NCBI RefSeq assembly: GCF_018143015.1
Contig: NC_054743.1
Coordinates: 34,621,934-34,685,933, forward strand
Reading direction: 5' to 3'
Origin: Lytechinus variegatus
Lineage: Eukaryota > Echinodermata > Echinoidea > Temnopleuroida > Toxopneustidae
DNA: 64,000 bases
The translations under genes and the position numbers were made by a program. The notes under the pieces are model-generated. The model was not told the DNA's origin. It saw nothing but the letters and a program-made list of their open reading frames with translations, and did not search any database. Of this stretch, positions 10,787 through 22,313 are shown in pieces. The stretch's first letter is position 1, and the number at the start of each line of letters is the position of its first letter.

Positions 10787-13700
10787 GTGAGCAACCTTTC
10801 ATCGGGTTAGACGTCATTACAATAACTTACACATTCGTGAATGGGGTGGGACTGCACTGGATCTCAGTGCAAATTATACAATGCGTTGATGTTGATGGGT
10901 TTTTATGGCGCTCTCTTTACAAAATGAATATAGAATATGCACCAATCGTATCACTATAATGTTTGTTTTTTTAACTTTATTATATTCTGTTGGTGAGGTC
11001 TTCTATATATTTATGAGATTTTGAGAAATTTCTGAATCTGAGTGATGGCACTCATTCAATGAACAAGGTGATATAACCTTGTTCTCAGTTATATCTCCAT
11101 GTGTGGCAAAATAAGGGTGGTAATGTTTGGCTAATTTTCTCTTTTTCTTTGGGGCAAATGCTTGATTTTTTTACACTGACAATTTCCACTACACCTATTA
11201 TTCTTACAACTTAGCTCTTATTTAAATTTGATTCTTTAAATTATTTTTTTCTTAATTAAAAATAGAGATAAAAAAATGAAAATTTTCTTGCCATATTACT
11301 TTTCACCAGTAGAGGGCGTACACAAAAATATGCCCAAAATTCAAGTTTTTGAGCGCTCTGGTGAATACAAAAAATTATTCCCAAGTTACTTATGAAAAAT
11401 AAATTGCAACTGTATGGAAATTAGTAGTTTTGGTCACAAAAGTGATATTTAAATGATTTTTTAAAGTGTGTGCCCTGTACAACATTGGCATGCCATAGTC
11501 CTACCTGTAGATTCCCCACAGGCAGGGTGGTAGCAGTGAACAAGTGAGTGATGGTTGTAAAAACTTGAAATTAGGCCTAGATCCACTTGTTCACTGCTAC
11601 CATCTGGCCTGTGGAGAATCTACAGGTAGGACTATGGTATGCCAATGCTGTATAGTGATAGAGCACACACTTTAAAAAATCATTAAAATATCACTTTTGT
11701 GACCAAAATTACTAATTTCCATACAGTTTGTTTTTATTTATCATTCGTAATGTGGGAATAATTTTTGTATTCACCAGAGCACTAAAAAACTTGAATTTTG
11801 GCCATATTTTTGTGTACGCCCTCTATTGGTGGAAAGTAATATGGCAAGAAAATTTTCATTTTTTGATCTCTATTTTTAATTAAGAAAAAATGATATAAAG
11901 AATCAAATTTAAATAAGAGCCAAGCAGTATGAATTAACAGGTCTAATGGAAACTGTCAGTGTAAAAAAATCAAGCATTTGCCCCAAAGAAAAAGAGAAAA
12001 TAAGCCAAACATTGCCACCCTTATTTTGTCACACATGGAGATATAACTGAGAACAAGGTTATATTATTGTTCATTGTTCATTGAATGAGTGCCTAGATCT
12101 AGATTCTAGGCCTAGGCTAGGTCCTATTAAATAATCGGTAGGCTAATAGTACTAGTAGGCTTAGCCAGGCGGCTTCTAGAGAGTAAAAATCATTTACTGA
12201 CATAAGATTACTCTCAATGAAGCTAGGTGTTCCCACTTGTTCACTGCTACCACCCTGGTCCCTGCCTGTGGGGAATCTAGAGGTAGGACTATGGTATGCT
12301 AATGTTGTACAGAGCACACACTTTAAAAAATCATTAAAATATCACTTTGTGACCAAAATTACTAATTTCCATACAGTTGCAATTTATTTTTCATTAGTAA
12401 CTTGTGAATAATTATATTATAACCTTGTTCATTGAATGAGTGGGTGTTCCTATCCATTCACGAGCTTGTCATGCTAGTAGGCCGCCAAAACCTGAAACTT
12501 TCGCCCCCGAGATTTTCTACTTCTAAAAGATCTAGGCCCTACATGTAGGATAGCCCTGTACATGGGATGCAACTTCATTTCCTACATTTCTGCGCCATCG
12601 ATTTTATTTTTTAACAAGAATTCATTTTAAAAAATGAGAAAAATATGACAAAACAGAAGAGACTTGCCCGATGTTTACGCCGCCATCTTGTCTCCTATTG
12701 TTCTTTGCCAACGTTACAGACATGTCAAATGTTAAATATATCTTTGAAACCTATACAATCAGGCGAAATATCCTGAAAGACGCATAAATTACTATTTGTA
12801 GGATTAAGTACATTTCGCCTTTCCGACGATCAAAATTTATCTTAACAATTTTGACATGGTTTCAGTATTGTCTTTTTCGCTTCTCAGCGCCACAATTATT
12901 GGCCGCAAGTTTGGTAGCAATCAAAAGAGAACATTGCAAGCTACTCAAAAACATGGTTCTTAATATGTCTTGAGGGGGTCATTTTCGAGCTGTAAGCCCT
13001 CAAAGATACCTCAAATTTAGCATACAAGTACTCCCTTTTTTTCATTTTAATATTTCAATGAAAACCATAGGAAAAAAAAAAATTGGGGGGGGATAAAGTT
13101 CATCATCTTAGCTTCGTTCGAAGCCATCTTGCAGCCTGTATCGATGTCTACAGGCCTCGCAATGCATGATTGTTGTTGACCCTGCAAACCCGGAAGTTCA
13201 TACCATGTATTCATTTTACCATGAACACGCTCTGTTCACAGTGTGACGATATGCCCGATCTACATCACAGAAAACCTGGGTTTATTTACTGAAAATGACC
13301 ATGGTTCGGTGAATAAACTTATAAGATATTTACTGTAACTGTCTCTTTGATTTTGACAGAAAATGACTGATAAATGCTTCAAGAAGTGTGTGTATAAGCC
13401 AGGAACAACATTAGATAACTCAGAACAGGTAAGAGAGCTCTGTCATATTTGACAAAGATTTAATTTTCTACAAGCTTTCATTTTTTAAATAAAAAAATCT
13501 AGCTATTCAACTTCCTAGATAAATTAACGAGGAGATATTTGGTGGGATTCTTGTGGGGAAGAGGTCCTTTTGCGACAACTACCCAAAGTGTAAAAAAAAA
13601 TGTTAGGGTAAAGGTTAGGCATCTTAGCATTAGGGTGGCTATCACAAAAGAAACTCTTTCCATTTTATTTTACTTTTATTATTTTTTTTTTCTGCTTCTA

Positions 13701-14888
13701 CCTACAATAGGTGGTTATCGGAGTCATAATCTTTTAGGTTTCTCTGTCCTGTTTTTTGTTTCAACAAAAAGAACATTTTGAATTTTTTAAATTTCAACTT
13801 TAAAACTTAGTTATTAAATGCATATGGAAATGGCGATGGTCTCCTTAGATCTAGAGGGTCACAAAGTCAAAGGTCGTATTAGGAGGTGTTTTCAATCCTT
13901 GATTCCGCAAAGTAAATTTCACACAGGTTTATTTGTTCATCTATTTAAAAAAAAATTAAGGGACAAATTATTTTTTTCCTTGCTCATTGTGTAACCTATT
14001 CGATTTGTTTTTAATTTGGGGCATTGTGTAACCTATTCGATTTGTTTTTAATTTGGGACATTGTGTAACCTATTCGATTCATTTTTAATTTGGGGCAGAG
14101 AACTCCCACGCATTCCACAAAGGTCCATTTTATATGAAAACATTATGTGTACTTCTTGCTTTTAGGAAGAACATTAAATCAAGTAAGAGCTGAGTAAGTC
14201 CCCAAATAAGTTGGAATAGGGTTGTGTGCTTGGTATATTTATGTTTACAGTGAAATGATAATATTTCAAAGTGTTTGGCCAATCTGTCTGGGCCAATCAA
14301 TTGCACTTTTCTTAAGTTGTTATAAAACATAAGGAAAAAGAAAATGTGTGATCTCGTCCAGATTACAATACACCTTGTTTTGAAATTTGGTGGGGGATAA
14401 AGATGTACATTTTCTTTGAGATAATTTGGTAAACGAAAAACACCTCTTTTATGGAGAATTTTTTTTCTTCTCATGATACCCTTCGACCATAAAAAATGAT
14501 AGTATGATGTATTCTGTTTGTATTATTCTGATAACACAACAAAACAAAAACATGGCTTTAATTAGAACATTAAAAATGAATAAAAAACAACTATTTTTCT
14601 TCCATCTGATTCATTGTTTTGTCCCTAATGATACTAATTTGTAAAACAGAACAAATGGAAATTCAACATAGATTTTAAAAGCATTTAGTGATAGTATGCC
14701 ATTTTTGCATAAATTTGTTACAAAATATGTATTCATTTTGTAATAATGTCTACTTTGTTTCTTTTTTCTCTCTCATCTTTTCTCAGAAATGCATAGCAAT
14801 GTGTATGGATAGATACATGGACTCCTGGAACACCGTCTCAAAGGCGTATAACATGAGACTCCAACGGGAGCATAATAAACTCTCATAA
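10664..14888 (+). CDS. TIMM13: Mitochondrial import inner membrane translocase subunit Tim13
   Basis: TIMM13 is a small chaperone of the mitochondrial intermembrane space. In the known family it forms a hexamer with Tim8 and carries hydrophobic precursors to the TIM22 and SAM machineries. Exons 10664-10786, 13360-13428 and 14787-14888 join in phase 0 throughout, with GT/AG borders, to give 97 residues, close to the usual length of about 95. The twin CX3C motif is intact: C47-FKK-C51 and C66-IAM-C70. The helix before it reads [18 protein letters not shown] and the tail reads [14 protein letters not shown]. The N-terminus is Gly/Ser-rich with no cleavable presequence, as expected for this family. 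Intron 1 (2.6 kb) holds a large foldback and intron 2 (1.4 kb) a 37-bp tandem repeat. The gene converges on DYNLT1. Confidence 0.96.
11047..12093. mobile_element. Large foldback (inverted repeat) element in TIMM13 intron 1
   Basis: A 1047-bp palindrome with arms of about 490 bp. It starts GGCACTCATTCAATGAACAA and ends TTGTTCATTGAATGAGTGCC. The arms correspond along their whole length, for example CATGTGTGGCAAAATAAGGG with CCCTTATTTTGTCACACATG, and AGTAGAGGGCGTACACAAAA with its inverted partner at about 11808-11828. The spacer at the centre is only about 40 bp (around 11545-11585). A third, partial copy with the right arm's orientation lies at 12228-12447. There is no coding capacity, so it is a foldback or MITE-type element of unknown superfamily. 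Confidence 0.85.
12100..12700 (+). repeat. Dispersed repeat shared (inverted) with the DYNLT1 intron
   Basis: GAGTAAAAATCATTTACT, GCCGCCAAAACCTGAAACTT, TTCGCCCCCGAGA, CTTCTAAAAGATCTAGG and AACAAGAATTCATTTTAAAA recur in the same order on the opposite strand at 26520-26790. The two copies lie in introns of two neighbouring convergent genes. The element's ends and type are not clear. Confidence 0.65.
12228..12447. repeat. Partial third copy of the foldback arm
   Basis: The run from CCACTTGTTCACTGCTACCA through AGGTAGGACTATGGTATGC, ACACACTTTAAAAAATCATT and CTAATTTCCATACAGTT to CCTTGTTCATTGAATGAGTG repeats the right arm of 11047-12093 in the same orientation. The outer half of the arm (the CACCAGAGC to TTGCCCC stretch) is deleted. 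It is inserted within the dispersed repeat 12100-12700. Confidence 0.8.
13360..13428 (+). CDS. TIMM13: TIMM13 exon 2
   Basis: It encodes residues 42-64 ([20 protein letters not shown], then SEQ) and contains the first CX3C pair. The acceptor is TTTTGACAG and the donor GTAAGA. At 69 nt it is too short for a standard ORF search. Confidence 0.95.
13985..14096. repeat. Tandem repeat, three units of 37 bp
   Basis: CATTGTGTAACCTATTCGAT begins at 13985, 14022 and 14059, each followed by a TTTTTAATTTGGG block. The units are nearly identical. It lies in TIMM13 intron 2. The surrounding intron, 13430-14780, shows no other feature beyond a purine- and pyrimidine-rich tract near 13680. Confidence 0.9.
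14787..14888 (+). CDS. TIMM13: TIMM13 exon 3
   Basis: It encodes residues 65-97 with the second CX3C pair (KCIAMC) and the stop TAA at 14886-14888. The acceptor is TCTTTTCTCAG. The open frame continues upstream of the acceptor into intron sequence. A poly(A) signal downstream could not be fixed with confidence. Confidence 0.95.
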   Translation, partial: KCIAMCMDRYMDSWNTVSKAYNMRLQREHNKLS

Positions 14889-15225
14889 CGTCCAGGACTT
14901 TAGATAGTTAGTTTTGTACATGAGTTCGTCCTACAGTGATTATCAGATGCGATGGCCTGCAGTATGAACAAGGTGATCGGTGAATGTGTGATTGATGAGA
15001 TTGACAAGTAGAAATCACAATTTTGAATTTGCAGAGCCAGAAGGATGCTATGACCCTTGACAACAAACGGTTGGCCGACATGCTTCCCACAAGAGAGGCC
15101 TATATGTTGACGATATAGTAGTAAAGTCGTTCTTCCATGTAACCAATTGTTTTAATGCCCTACTGTCTCTCATTAGTCATGTTTGGTTTGTGAAAGATGG
15201 TCATCAGTATCGATATCAGGCGGAT

Positions 15226-15822
15226 GTTTCATAAAGCTGTTTGTAAATTATATGTTAACTTTATGCATGACTGGAACATGTTCCCTATATGTGCTAAGTC
15301 CGCTATGTAGGGATTTGGTCTGTGCCATTTAGCACAAGAATTAGTCACCAGTCATGTGTAAATTAATTTATAAGTGGTCTACTTTCAATTGGTCTAATGC
15401 CAATTCGTCCAATTGCCAACTCATCTACTAGCATTCAGTCAACCATCAGTTCATCCACTATCCACATGGTCTAATTTCCATTTCATTCTCTCACCATTTA
15501 GTGTAATAACCAGTTGGTCCAATAGCCATTTAGTCCATATACCATTTGTTCGAAATAGACTAAGTGTTAATTGGGCAAAATGAATAAAAATAACATAGGT
15601 ATTAGACCAACTGGTTTAAGATGAAATGGTCATAGACGAACTGTTGATGAGATGAAGTGATGATTTGACCAAGTGGTTATTGGACTAAATGGTTCTTAGA
15701 CGAAATGTTGATGGGTGGATTGGCATTAGACTAAATAAAGGTAGATCATATGATGAGTGGACAAGTTGGCAATAAACCCATTGGCAATTAACCTTTATAA
15801 GTTACAAATAACTTCATGAAAC
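15226..15822. mobile_element. MITE with GTTTCATAAAGCTGTTTGTA ends, interrupted by another element
   Basis: It begins GTTTCATAAAGCTGTTTGTA and ends with its approximate complement, TACAAATAACTTCATGAAAC. A related element with similar ends is at 61671-61829. The body is split by an insertion at 15375-15793. Confidence 0.65.
15375..15793. mobile_element. Nested palindromic element with 8-bp target duplication TTTATAAG
   Basis: The insert is bounded on both sides by TTTATAAG (15367-15374 and 15794-15801). It consists of degenerate GGTCTAATGCCAATTGGTCC-like units, running forward on the left and inverted on the right (ATTGGCATTAGACTAAATAA). An 8-bp target duplication fits hAT- or P-type transposition. 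The central region near 15560 is the turning point. There is no coding capacity. Confidence 0.7.
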
Positions 15823-15827
15823 ACATT

Positions 15828-16127
15828 GGCCCGTATTCTGAACTCGGGTTTATTTTAAACCCTGGTTTAAAGTTGTGGTTTAATTATGGAGAGCCAGTTG
15901 GGGCACGAATCCCTAACAGTACACATCCATTAACTCATATGACACCCCTATTGTCTGGGAGTGATAACTGAAGTATTTTAATGTATTTTTCATCATTATG
16001 AAAGCAAAAGGAAACTAAATAGTAAACATAAGAAATATAAACAAAATTTTTGAACTTTTGGCTCCCCATAATTTTAGCACAGAGTTAGACCGTGGTCCAA
16101 ATTAAACCTGACTTCAGAATATGGGCC
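15828..16127. mobile_element. MITE, GGCCCGTATTCTGAA family, copy 1
   Basis: It begins GGCCCGTATTCTGAACTCGG and ends CTGACTTCAGAATATGGGCC, a good inverted match. Internally it has GTTTAAAGTTGTGGTTTAA and TTTGGCTCCCCATAATTTTA. Further copies are at 17758-18068 (same orientation) and 63598-63908 (inverted). Confidence 0.85.
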
Positions 16128-16756
16128 ATAATCTTTACATAACTTCCAACAGTCTGTTGACCGCACTCCAAAGAGAATTCTTTCCAATTAACATATTTGG
16201 TTTCACTAGCAAACATGTTATTATATCATGAGGTGAAAGAATGGGCCAAACTTGAGATCAAATTATGTAAACTGGAAAGGAATAAACTAATAGCAAGATT
16301 GTTCGAGTTACTTTAAGTGAGGTCAACTCTGGCAGATTTGGCTGAGAGGTTTTAAAAATCAAATCAGAATATACTAGTAAGTAATTGAAATGTTTGTTGA
16401 ATACTTTTTTAACTGCAAGGCTTCAATATTTTTAAAGAATATAGCTTAAACTGTTGATTAATCATTGTTTCTTTTATAATATTATGTAGCATTGCTCAAT
16501 TAAAGTTAAATTCTAAGTTGGTTGTATAACTTCCATTGACTTGATGTGTTTAGTGTATGATGTAAAACTTTCCTGTTCTCATACATGTATCTGATCCATA
16601 CCCCCAATCATATGATGGGTATTTGAAATATTGAGGCATTCCAATGTGTAGTCTCTCTGTACCAGCTACCCTACATCTGTATTCATAACTTATACAGGTG
16701 GGATTTAATAATTTACAGATATATGACATTTTTCTCTCCATGTCTGTCATGCCCTT

Positions 16757-16913
16757 ATGTTAATCTGCTGTGCAAATCCTTCACTCGAGTCTAGATGTGC
16801 AGCCTACAATGCCTTGTGTACTTCAGGCCCTCTAATTGAAACAGCAAATTGTTGTATGTGCTAGAGACCCACTTGTTGAAAAAGTCTAAATCAGGGTCTG
16901 GGCCTGCAGACTA
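16757..16913. repeat. Dispersed repeat with CTGCAGA-type ends, copy 2
   Basis: It shares TCTGCTGTGCA, CCTTCACTCGAGT, GATGTGCAGCCTACA, CAGGCCCTCTAA and GGCCTGCAGACTA with the copy at 808-985. The 16130-16756 and 16914-17757 stretches around it show no gene. Confidence 0.65.
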
Positions 16914-17757
16914 GTCATGCCCTACTTTGGCACAATTAATCCTCATTCAGGCTTGCAGCAACATTTTGTGATAGATAAAATCAATGGGATATGAAATGTT
17001 GACATCAATCCTATTCAAACGATTGGCCAAAATCCATCACAAGACCAGTCGTTTATTTCAGCAAATAGCAGAATTTGCTAACTACTGGGACTAATAACTG
17101 CATGTAATTCTTAAGAATGGCCATACAGCATATCTTCTGCCTTTGCCCCATGTTTTGTTACAAGCCGTTGTCAATAATTGCTCAGATTTTTGAGACGAAA
17201 TTACAACATAACATAGCATGCTCATGACATCGTAATGAACTCAAATGTTTTGTTAATAGTTTACATTTGCAAACATTTTAAGATTTGAAATATGTAATGC
17301 ATGTCAATGACATGTAGCATCAGGGAGGTGATTTATCTCGCCACACCCGAACACTGAAAAATGTTGCTAAGCTTTCTTTCGACAGATCTAAATGAATCTT
17401 TAGTTTGATCTATTCATTTTAGATTATTCCCAGAGGTCAATCAGGCCCTTTCTCTCGCATCTTGTCACTTGTGAAGGAACCAAACTATCATTGTGAATTG
17501 AATTCACCAAATTTGTATATTAAAAGAAAATTTAAATTATGGAAGTTTGTTTGTCACTTTTTTGTCTGTATCTGTGTTCGTCATTTTGTTAATAATCGGT
17601 AATTCATGGATCAAAAACCTGTCATGACAGTATAAGGAACCTTTATCACGAGTTTACAGAGCCATGAAATAGTGTGTATTGTGAATTTGTGGTATGAAAT
17701 GTGACGTACATGTGTATGATTTTGTGTATGTGTCGTTAATCCAGGGGTAAACCCATC

Positions 17758-18068
17758 GGCCTGTATTCTGAAGTCAGGTTTAACTTAAACTCAGGTTTAA
17801 AATTGTGGTTTAAGTATGGATAGCCAATTGTTACATAGATCACTAATGGTAGAGATATCATGTTTCAGTTCATTTGGCTTTCAAATCATTCATATTTGTC
17901 TAGGAAGTATAAATAGATGATTGTCTTCACCATCCATGAATCAAGAAAGAGCACAATAAACATAATAAACATACAACTTAATAACAATTTTGACACTTTT
18001 GGCTTCCCATAATTTTAGCACAAAGTTGGACCATGGTCTAACTTAAACCTGACTTCAGAATACGGGCC
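17758..18068. mobile_element. MITE, GGCCCGTATTCTGAA family, copy 2
   Basis: It begins GGCCTGTATTCTGAAGTCAG and ends CTGACTTCAGAATACGGGCC. The interior is collinear with 15828-16127, including TTTTGGCTTCCCATAATTTT. Copies 1 and 2 are 1.6 kb apart in direct orientation. Confidence 0.85.
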
Positions 18069-18182
18069 ATTACATGTACCTTCTGGAACCGGGTGGGAAG
18101 AGGTTTCTGCCAATGGGAATACAGGATTTGTCAATTTTTAATACACTTGGACTGCGTACAAAATGCCATGCATCAACAGCCA

Positions 18183-18246
18183 CCCCCCCCCCCCCCCCCC
18201 CTCTCTGCCTATCCATTTCCTCCACTTTCTCTCTCTCTCTTACTCT
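18183..18246. repeat. Poly(C) and CT-rich microsatellite
   Basis: A run of about 18 C followed by CTCTCT-rich sequence. The open frames over it are low-complexity artefacts. Confidence 0.9.
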
Positions 18247-18278
18247 TCCTCTTCTGAAACCTCTCTGCACTCTGAATA

Positions 18279-18571
18279 ATAATAATTGGCATTTATATAG
18301 TGCTTTATCAATCTACGACTGTTCAAAGCGCTTCACAATTATTATTACCCAGTCACTGGATTCATAGCATTCCAAGCAGCCTGTTAGGCGCAAACTTGCT
18401 AAACCAACCACAATGACGGTTGTTTCCTACTGGTACCCAATTAGCACCTGGGTGAGAGTGGCAAAGTGTGGATTGGCGCCTTGCCAAAGGGGGCGAGGCC
18501 ATGGTGGGATTCAAACACACTACCCTCTGATTACAAGGCGAGAGTCAGAACCGCTACACCGCGGCGCTTGA
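18279..18571 (-). mobile_element. tRNA-derived SINE with TTGGCATTTATATAGTGC tail region
   Basis: On the minus strand the element starts with GCGCCGCGGTGTAGCGGTTC (A-box region). The B-box-like GTTTGAATCCCACC is at about 18502-18515. The body ends at GCACTATATAAATGCC, followed by an ATT-repeat tail (18279-18290). Internal-promoter order and tRNA-like spacing support a SINE. The ATAAATGCCAATTATT tail is familiar from many invertebrate SINEs. Confidence 0.85.
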
Positions 18572-21500
18572 ATGTACATGTCTGCCCTCAAGTTGTTTTT
18601 CCTTTTTCAGAAATTTGGTCATACATACGAATATAAGAATTTGTGACTTTTCACAAACCATCTCAAGAGGGTTTCTTCAGAATTATATATATACATTTTT
18701 TTGGGGGGGATGAAATTTTATGTTGGCTTGAAAACTATGGGATTGAATAATTGTTTTTGAAACTATGATGGTATGATATCTTAGGAATCGAGTCGGACCA
18801 TGAAAAGACTGAAATATTGAGATTATGGACAATTGACAAGTCTGTTTGTTTTTTTCAACAATGGGACACTGAAGACAGTGACAATTTAGTGGATACTTCA
18901 TTTAAGTCAACATAAGATTCCTTGGCATATGTTTTTTTTCCTTTAATACAATAAACACACATCACATCAAAGACATAGTTATTTATGAAACACAAATGCG
19001 CATTTCTGATGAAATTGGGGGCGTGGTGGTTTCAATACAGTTATTAAAAGTCCAAATCAATTTTTTGTAAGAACTTATCATGTAGTACATTTCAGTACTA
19101 GTATATCGTCAATAACGACTAGCATCTAAACACATAAAACATACAGATAATTTCCATGCGTTATTTCACAATATAGGGTCAGAACATAACATGCAAATTA
19201 TTTTCAGAGCTTATCAGGACAATGAAGAAGTGAGTCCAGAGCTATCTAAATGCTTGAGTTTGGTCATTTAGGTTTTAGTTGAATATATTCACCTGACAAT
19301 GGGGGAGACTGATTTATCAAGTAAGCACAAGTCATGACATGATAACTGACCAGAATACCAAATTGGCAACATGTCTGCAGTTCAGGATTCTATAAACCCA
19401 GGGATGAGAGCATGGTCAAGAATGAAAGAATATGACAATTTTGATTGCATCTGTCCATAAATAACTCTGCAATTTCACAGGTGATAATCTTTTTTTTTCA
19501 AAAAGATATATATGTTGCATGTACACATATCATTAGCACAGAACAAAATTTCAAGTTGAAATTCAAAGTACAGTGAACTCCCCAAATAAACTTTATTCAA
19601 TTTTTCATCTGTACTGATACATGTAGCACAATGCTCCAGTATTCTATTGTTTTAAAACCTCATTTGCAATTGCACTGGTTGAATATTTATTATTTTTCAA
19701 ATTCAAAGCTAATTCTCTAATTTATACAAATACAGGCAACTCTGCCGAAGTCGACCTTCCATAAGTCAACTATTTGCCTACAGTAAGTTGCAGTCTTTTT
19801 TTTACCAGAGTATTCGAAACATGTGTTATAACATGTTAAAACAGTTATACATGCTTCTGCTAAGTCAAATTTCTCTGAAGTCAATCAGACTTCTGTGGTC
19901 CACTCCCAATGGATTTGACTTGGGCAGATTTACCAGCAGTTTACTCTAAATTGTATGAAAAAAAGTCGGTGAGAGTAATCCATAAAGGTGATAAAAGCAT
20001 AATAGCTGCACATGAAATGTAAGCCAATCATAAGGTGCATAGCAGGACAGAGGTAGGAATGGACGAAGATCTAATTTCATATGTAACGCTCGACATATTC
20101 GATTCAAGAATGAGTGCTTTAGAATATTTTACTCTGTGCAGAATAATTATAATTCATGCTTACACAATAAAATTACAATATGTTTAAGCAAGCCAAAGTA
20201 ACAAGAGTGCATAGAGAAAAATAGAAAAATAATTTGAAAAAAATCAGAGAATAACATACATGTACATATAAGAAAATCAAAGGAATTACACTAAGTCGCC
20301 TTGTTTGAAAGAGAATAAACTCCATATTGCTTTTCTTCTGTACGTGACAACCCTCTCTTGAAGGTGGAATTCCTGTATGTTGGTCTTACAGTATGGACCT
20401 TATTTTAATATTCATTCATATGCAGAAGAACAAAAGATATTGTGATCGATGCATGTAATAGTCCATCTGGATGGCACCCTCTATCAAGCTTGGTAATTAT
20501 TCATCTTAAGACCTTAGCGCTTATTTCCACAAGAAGGTAACAGCACTTTGTTTTTGGTTGTATTGATGATCGATTATTAGCTTTTTGGTGGTAAAGCAGA
20601 TTTATAACATGCAACTGGCATGAACAAGTTAGCAGGCTTGGTAAAAATGGTAATGGCAAAGTTGATTTTGATATGTATTTGCAAGCTGAAAAGGGCAGTC
20701 CGCTCTTATCGTCAGACCAAATACCAAGCCTGTTACAAGTGACTTACAACCTGCAAACAAACAGGAACAAAAAGTCCAATCATAGATGATACAGAAATAG
20801 ATTATTTTCAGATAATGCCGCAAAATATACTCAAGAAAAAAAATATTTACATAAGTCTGTTGCATTATGGATGCCTTATGTACAATTAATTACAATAAAG
20901 CTACTAAATGCTCTACACTATATGACACAATTTAAAGTTTGCATATACATTATGATTAATTTATATCTAAGTTTAAAAAATTATGACTTCTGAGAGATAG
21001 TGATACCTCATTCTGGGCTTTATTTACTCCTAATATACAATAAATTCATGAGTCGCATGTATCCTACTCTGCATTTTCGGTTTCAATTATACTATATAAC
21101 AAAAAATTAAGTAAAAATCTCTATACATTTGTGCTTAACCAAATTCCTCCAGCCATTCCCCCCATTAATGTGCCATTTGTATCATACCTTAAAAAAAATC
21201 AGAACTATATGCATAAACATGCTACTACAGATGAACGGTTTCCAGCCTTTCACTTCACTTATTGACCAATCAGCAAACCATGGACACGCTCTATTTGCAG
21301 TGTATAGCATGAGCATATGACATGGTGCCTCGAAAACGATCTTTCCATGTTCCTTTCAATCTCATGGGTACTCCATATACAAGTTAAGAAAGTCAATCAA
21401 AACAAACCACTGTTGATGGACATCTCATGAGCATTAAAAACAAATGTTGCTGGTGATTTCATCGACAATTCATTCTCAGTCAGTTAGAGGTAAGAATTTT

Positions 21501-22164
21501 ATAGCTTACAAAAAAACTTTTTAGTGGAAATCACTGACAGCGTACATGTACTTCATGAAAAGCACCCCTGAACCCTGTCACATTAAAAAAAAAATACTGT
21601 TAAGAACCTTGGGTATTCTTTTTTTACCATATTTTATACTGTAAGTTGTGTTAAAAAATTGGTGAACAGACCCTCGATGTCTCGGCACTGTTTCACACAA
21701 GTTGCCATCAATGACAAATTCTATATCAATGATATACTACCTTGGACAATCTGGCTCTACATCTAATTGGCCGGTAATGTCTGTTGCTATGGCAACTGTC
21801 AATAAGTTACAACTTGTTCAAAGCAATCTATGCGAAACAGGGTATGATATACATGTACGTGGAATGCTTTTGATACTTTTCAAGCATACTCTGAAAAAAA
21901 GTCAAATAAACAAACCTTCACATATTAAATACTGCAAAACAATAAATATTTAATATGATTGTGGAGTATTTATATCTCTCTATTTAAGGATACAAGGTGG
22001 AAATGAAGAGATGTTACATAAAAGTAATGGAAATGTAAACACATATTAACTCAAGATAACATTAGGAAGTGGAATCATCGCTGTGTTTAAAGCACTCAAT
22101 TGTCCATTGGTCAAATCCTTTGCACCGGTCATAGAGCATTCTCTGATGACGGGTTTCCGATGGT
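18572..22164. other. Convergent intergenic region and possible long DYNLT1 3' UTR
   Basis: AT-rich DNA between the TIMM13 side and the DYNLT1 stop codon. I found no exon on either strand and no multi-copy repeat shared with the rest of the window. Minus-strand poly(A)-signal candidates are TTTAAT near 21950 and TTTATT near 21019, read as ATTAAA and AATAAA on the DYNLT1 strand; neither is proven. Confidence 0.4.
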
Positions 22165-22313
22165 TTAGATGGCCAATCCAAAGACACTCACAATGCAATA
22201 CATGGTCTTGTTCTCCCATCTTACAGTACAGCTCCCGTCGGTGGAGTTATCCCAGAAACATGAACTGGCTGTGTGTAGGCCTGCACCGTTCTTCTGCATG
22301 ATCACACATGTGA
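22165..22313 (-). CDS. DYNLT1: DYNLT1 exon 3
   Basis: It encodes residues 65-113, the beta-strand half of the fold, from [12 protein letters not shown] to VSVFGLAI, followed by TAA at 22165-22167. The acceptor is TTTTTCAG. Joining exon 2 completes the Val codon (G|TC). Confidence 0.95.
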
